Program-made: the position numbers and the translations under genes
Assembly (NCBI GenBank): GCA_934660965.1
Contig: CAKUIM010000010.1
Location: 1-64,000 of the forward strand
Direction: 5' to 3'
Source of the DNA: an uncultured Oscillospiraceae bacterium
GTDB lineage: Bacteria > Bacillota > Clostridia > Oscillospirales > Oscillospiraceae
DNA: 64,000 bases
Shown: piece by piece, positions 61,877-64,000 of the stretch
How the letters are laid out: each line of letters begins with the position of its first letter
Position numbering within the stretch: the stretch's first letter is position 1
The notes under the pieces: model-generated
Told to the model about the DNA's origin: nothing
Database searches by the model: none
The model's input: only the letters and a program-made list of their open reading frames with translations

Positions 61877-62839
61877 TCACAGTTTTTTATGCAGCTTCAG
61901 GATGTCGATGAGCATCTGGTCGCGGTAGGCGATGCAGTCCGCGTTGGTATGACCGATGTAGTCGGGGAAGTTAGCCATCTCCTGATCCACGCCGGGCTGA
62001 GCCACCTCGGCCCAGTTGTCGGGCTGGTGGGTCCAGCTGGCCATGTCGGCCAGCCAGCGGTCGCCGGAGTTGCCCAGCATGTTCACCATGCCGGTGAGGC
62101 CGCCGGGGTTGCCCATCTGCATGATCATGTTGTGGCCGAAGATGGCCCAGCGGATGCCGGGGCCGTAGACCAGCGCCTTGTCCACGTCCTCCACGGAGCA
62201 GACACCCCGCATGACCAGATCCTGCACCTCGCGGTAGAGGGCCAGCTGGAGACGGTTGGCGATGAAGCCGGGGCACTCCTTGTTCAGCAGCACGGCCTCC
62301 TTGCCGATAGACTGGTAGAAGTCGTAGGCCAGCTTGACGCAGGCATCGTCGGTCTTGCCGCAGCGGGTGAGCTCCACCAGCGGGATCAGGTGGGGGGGAT
62401 TGTAGGGGTGGGCGCCGATGCAGCGGCCGGGATGGGCGGCCTCGGCCACGATGTCGGAGATGAGCAGGCCGGAGGTGCTGCTGGCGTACAGGGCGCTGGG
62501 ATCGGCAAACTGCTCCACCTGAGCGAGGATGGAGCGCTTGATCTCGATGCGCTCCGGGCCGCTTTCCTGGATGAACTGGGCGTCCTTCACGGCCTCCTCC
62601 ATGGAGGTGGTGGTGCGGACCCGGGCGACGATCTCATCCTTCTGGGCGGCGGTGATGGCGTTGTGATCCACCAGAGCCTCCAGACTGTTGAGCATCTGAG
62701 CATGGCTCTTGGCCAGCTGCTCGTCGTTGATGTCATAGAGGGTGACGTTCAGACCCTTCAGGGCGTACTGAATGGCCCAGCTGGAGCCGATGACGCCGCC
62801 GCCTACGCAGGCGACGTTCTTGATGTCGGAAACCTTCAT
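61877..62839 (-). CDS. 3-hydroxyacid dehydrogenase, carnitine/gulonate-dehydrogenase-like, cassette 2
   Basis: This 320-aa NAD-dependent enzyme has GGGVIGSSWAIQ (Rossmann, residues 13-24) and an active-site HPYNPPHLIPLVEL with intact His, Asn and Glu. Length and layout match L-carnitine dehydrogenase and L-gulonate 3-dehydrogenase, which act on free 3-hydroxy acids, better than 3-hydroxybutyryl-CoA dehydrogenase. AAGGAGG precedes the start. BKACE lies immediately upstream, as in carnitine pathways where dehydrocarnitine is cleaved. The substrate is not proven. Confidence 0.85.
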   Translation of the reverse strand: MKVSDIKNVACVGGGVIGSSWAIQYALKGLNVTLYDINDEQLAKSHAQMLNSLEALVDHNAITAAQKDEIVARVRTTTSMEEAVKDAQFIQESGPERIEIKRSILAQVEQFADPSALYASSTSGLLISDIVAEAAHPGRCIGAHPYNPPHLIPLVELTRCGKTDDACVKLAYDFYQSIGKEAVLLNKECPGFIANRLQLALYREVQDLVMRGVCSVEDVDKALVYGPGIRWAIFGHNMIMQMGNPGGLTGMVNMLGNSGDRWLADMASWTHQPDNWAEVAQPGVDQEMANFPDYIGHTNADCIAYRDQMLIDILKLHKKL

Positions 62840-62853
62840 ATGCGGGGCCTCCT

Positions 62854-63708
62854 TCAGCGGGCCAGAGGCTTGATGCCCAGGATCTCACGGGCCTCAGCGG
62901 GGGTGGCAGGCTGGTTGCCGAAGGTCTTGACGGCCTCCACGGCGCGCTGGACCAGCATCTGGTTGGTGGCCATGACCTTGTTGCCATTCTCATCCTTGCC
63001 GAAGACCACGTTGTCCTCCATGCCCACACGGATGTGGCCGCCCAGAGCCAGTGCGGCGTACATAATGGGCAGGTGGCCGGCGCCGATGCCGAAAGCGGAC
63101 CAGGTGGAGCCGGCGGGGATGTGGTTCTTCAGGTAGAGCAGGTTCTCCACGGTGGCGGGCATGCCGCCCAGCACGCCCAGGCAGAACTGGTAGTGGCAGG
63201 GGGTGGAGAGGTGGCCCTTTTTCACGAAGTAGTCGGCGATGCCCAGCATGCCGGCGTCAAAGATCTCGATCTCGGGCTTGATGCCCTTCTCCATGTAGGC
63301 GTCGCCCAGCTTCTGCAGGAACTGGGGGGTGTTCATGAACACCCCGCCGGGCATCCAGTTGAAGGTGCCGGCGTCGTAGGAGCCCATCTCAATGCCGGGG
63401 ACGGTCATGTGGTGCAGGTAGCGCTGCTCGTCGGTGCAGGGATGGTCGGGGGTAGCGCCGGAAGAGGTGCAGTTGATGACCACGTCGCAGTCCTTGTGGG
63501 CGCGAATGCCCTCCACGATCTCCTTGAAGGCGGCGGTGTTCATAGCGCCCTTGCCGTCGGCGGCACGGGTGTGGATGTGCACCACAGCGGCGCCCAGCTG
63601 CCAGCACTCGTAGGCGGCCTGGACGATCTGCTCGGGAGTCTCGGGAATATTGTACCCCGCGGGGGTAACGGCGCCGGTGAGGGCGGCGGTAATGATAGTC
63701 TTTGCCAT
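62854..63708 (-). CDS. BKACE family beta-keto acid cleavage enzyme, cassette 2
   Basis: This 284-aa Zn enzyme has the metal pair His44 and His46 in VVHIHTR and the late VGMEDN with Glu-Asp. The N-terminal TGAVTPAGYNIPETPEQI is the more standard BKACE form. The central VINCTSSGATPDHPCTDEQR differs from cassette 1 in the substrate-facing part. GAGGAG lies 9 nt before ATG 63708. It is followed by the carnitine-dehydrogenase-like gene with 14 nt between, so their substrates are probably linked as 3-hydroxy and 3-keto forms of one acid. Confidence 0.92.
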   Translation of the reverse strand: MAKTIITAALTGAVTPAGYNIPETPEQIVQAAYECWQLGAAVVHIHTRAADGKGAMNTAAFKEIVEGIRAHKDCDVVINCTSSGATPDHPCTDEQRYLHHMTVPGIEMGSYDAGTFNWMPGGVFMNTPQFLQKLGDAYMEKGIKPEIEIFDAGMLGIADYFVKKGHLSTPCHYQFCLGVLGGMPATVENLLYLKNHIPAGSTWSAFGIGAGHLPIMYAALALGGHIRVGMEDNVVFGKDENGNKVMATNQMLVQRAVEAVKTFGNQPATPAEAREILGIKPLAR

Positions 63709-63742
63709 TTGGAACAACTCCTCAGATTAGGTTTGGATTTGA

Positions 63743-63778
63743 CCGGAGGCAGGAGCCCCCACGGGCCCCTGCCTCCGG
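63743..63778. other. Intercistronic hairpin upstream of BKACE 2
   Basis: An 11-bp perfect stem (63743-63753 with 63768-63778) lies between the partial gene and BKACE on the minus strand. It has no T-run, so it could be an RNA-processing or partial-termination site. Confidence 0.65.
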
Positions 63779-63793
63779 TTGATTGCGGTAAAA

Positions 63794-64000
63794 TTAGAAC
63801 TGATAGCCTTCAGGTTCGTTGCTGTGCTCGTACACATAGGGGTTCTCAATTTCACCGGAGCGGACCTTTTCCCACCACTCGCCGGCCTTGCGGGGCATGG
63901 AGCGCCAGGACTCGGCGGTCTGGGGCTCCTCCATGTCGCGGGTGGCATAGCGCCAGTCGGCCATACGGGAGATGTACTTCTCGTCCTGCTGAGAGGAGTT
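63794..64000 (-). CDS. Unidentified protein, C-terminal 68 residues only
   Basis: The minus-strand frame from the window edge to TAA at 63794-63796 encodes a hydrophilic tail with DEKYISRMADWRYATRD and EWWEKVRSGEIENPYVYEH, ending EGYQF. There is no membrane span in the visible part. Its place just upstream of BKACE makes it a likely member of the cassette. It might be the cytoplasmic tail of a transporter or the end of an enzyme. I do not recognise it. Confidence 0.7.
   Translation of the reverse strand, partial: NSSQQDEKYISRMADWRYATRDMEEPQTAESWRSMPRKAGEWWEKVRSGEIENPYVYEHSNEPEGYQF

Overview
The window is GC-rich chromosomal DNA that reads like a spore-forming, amino-acid-fermenting gut Firmicute, most likely of the Oscillospiraceae (Flavonifractor/Lawsonibacter/Dysosmobacter-like; genus not resolvable from sequence alone). 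Support: an alpha/beta-type small acid-soluble spore protein with a sigma-G-like promoter, strong AGGAGG-type ribosome binding sites, TTG/GTG starts, lysine and glycine riboswitches, an S-layer-homology protein, two sigma-54 (RpoN) activators with -24/-12 promoters, and short palindromic dispersed repeats of a kind common in gut clostridia. No phage, plasmid, transposase or CRISPR signal was seen.

Layout. 1-4745: 3' end of a tRNA-Arg, then a 1467-aa secreted Gly-rich repeat protein. 4771-16376: a PAS/AAA+ sigma-54 activator, a -24/-12 promoter, and what appears to be one long operon: a Liv-type ABC transporter followed by thiolase, BKACE (beta-keto acid cleavage enzyme), a 3-hydroxyacid/3-hydroxyacyl-CoA dehydrogenase and both subunits of a CoA-transferase. 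16457-20220: a sodium:solute symporter and a two-component system. 20221-24140: repeats, an isopropanol-dehydrogenase-like ADH, an F420-0:glutamate-ligase-like protein, a CBS-pair protein and a small membrane protein. 24169-28770: QueH, an MFS exporter, a YheO-type regulator and a PepV-type dipeptidase. 28786-33535 (minus strand): an amino-acid ABC transporter behind a lysine riboswitch, and an alanine/glycine:cation symporter behind a tandem glycine riboswitch. 33665-36542: a second Gly-rich secreted protein. 36626-44546: secA (with a duplicated 3' tail), pgeF and purL. 44691-47492: SLH surface protein. 47543-54809: dus, a small unknown, greA, Asp23/Gls24, a FakA-like DAK protein, a phosphopantetheinyl transferase, and a glycolipid glycosyltransferase with a flippase-like membrane protein. 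54853-57882: a second PAS/AAA+ sigma-54 activator divergent from a metallo-beta-lactamase-fold gene with its own -24/-12 promoter, then the spore protein. 58077-64000 (minus): a second BKACE cassette with thiolase, CoA-transferase B and A, an OFA-type MFS carrier, a carnitine-dehydrogenase-like enzyme, BKACE, and the 3' end of an unidentified gene.

How the genes work together. The most interesting content is two independent four-enzyme cassettes (BKACE, 3-hydroxyacid dehydrogenase, two-subunit CoA-transferase, thiolase), each with different transporters. From the known chemistry of these families they can be read as an ATP-independent cycle. A 3-hydroxy acid is oxidised to a 3-keto acid. BKACE exchanges it with acetyl-CoA to give a shortened acyl-CoA and acetoacetate. 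The CoA-transferase moves CoA to acetoacetate, and thiolase splits acetoacetyl-CoA into two acetyl-CoA, one of which re-enters the cycle. The net product is one acetyl-CoA, NADH and a two-carbon-shorter acid per turn. Carnitine-like compounds are a precedent, but neither substrate can be assigned from sequence. The rest of the window (peptidase, amino-acid carriers under riboswitch control) fits an amino-acid and organic-acid fermenter.
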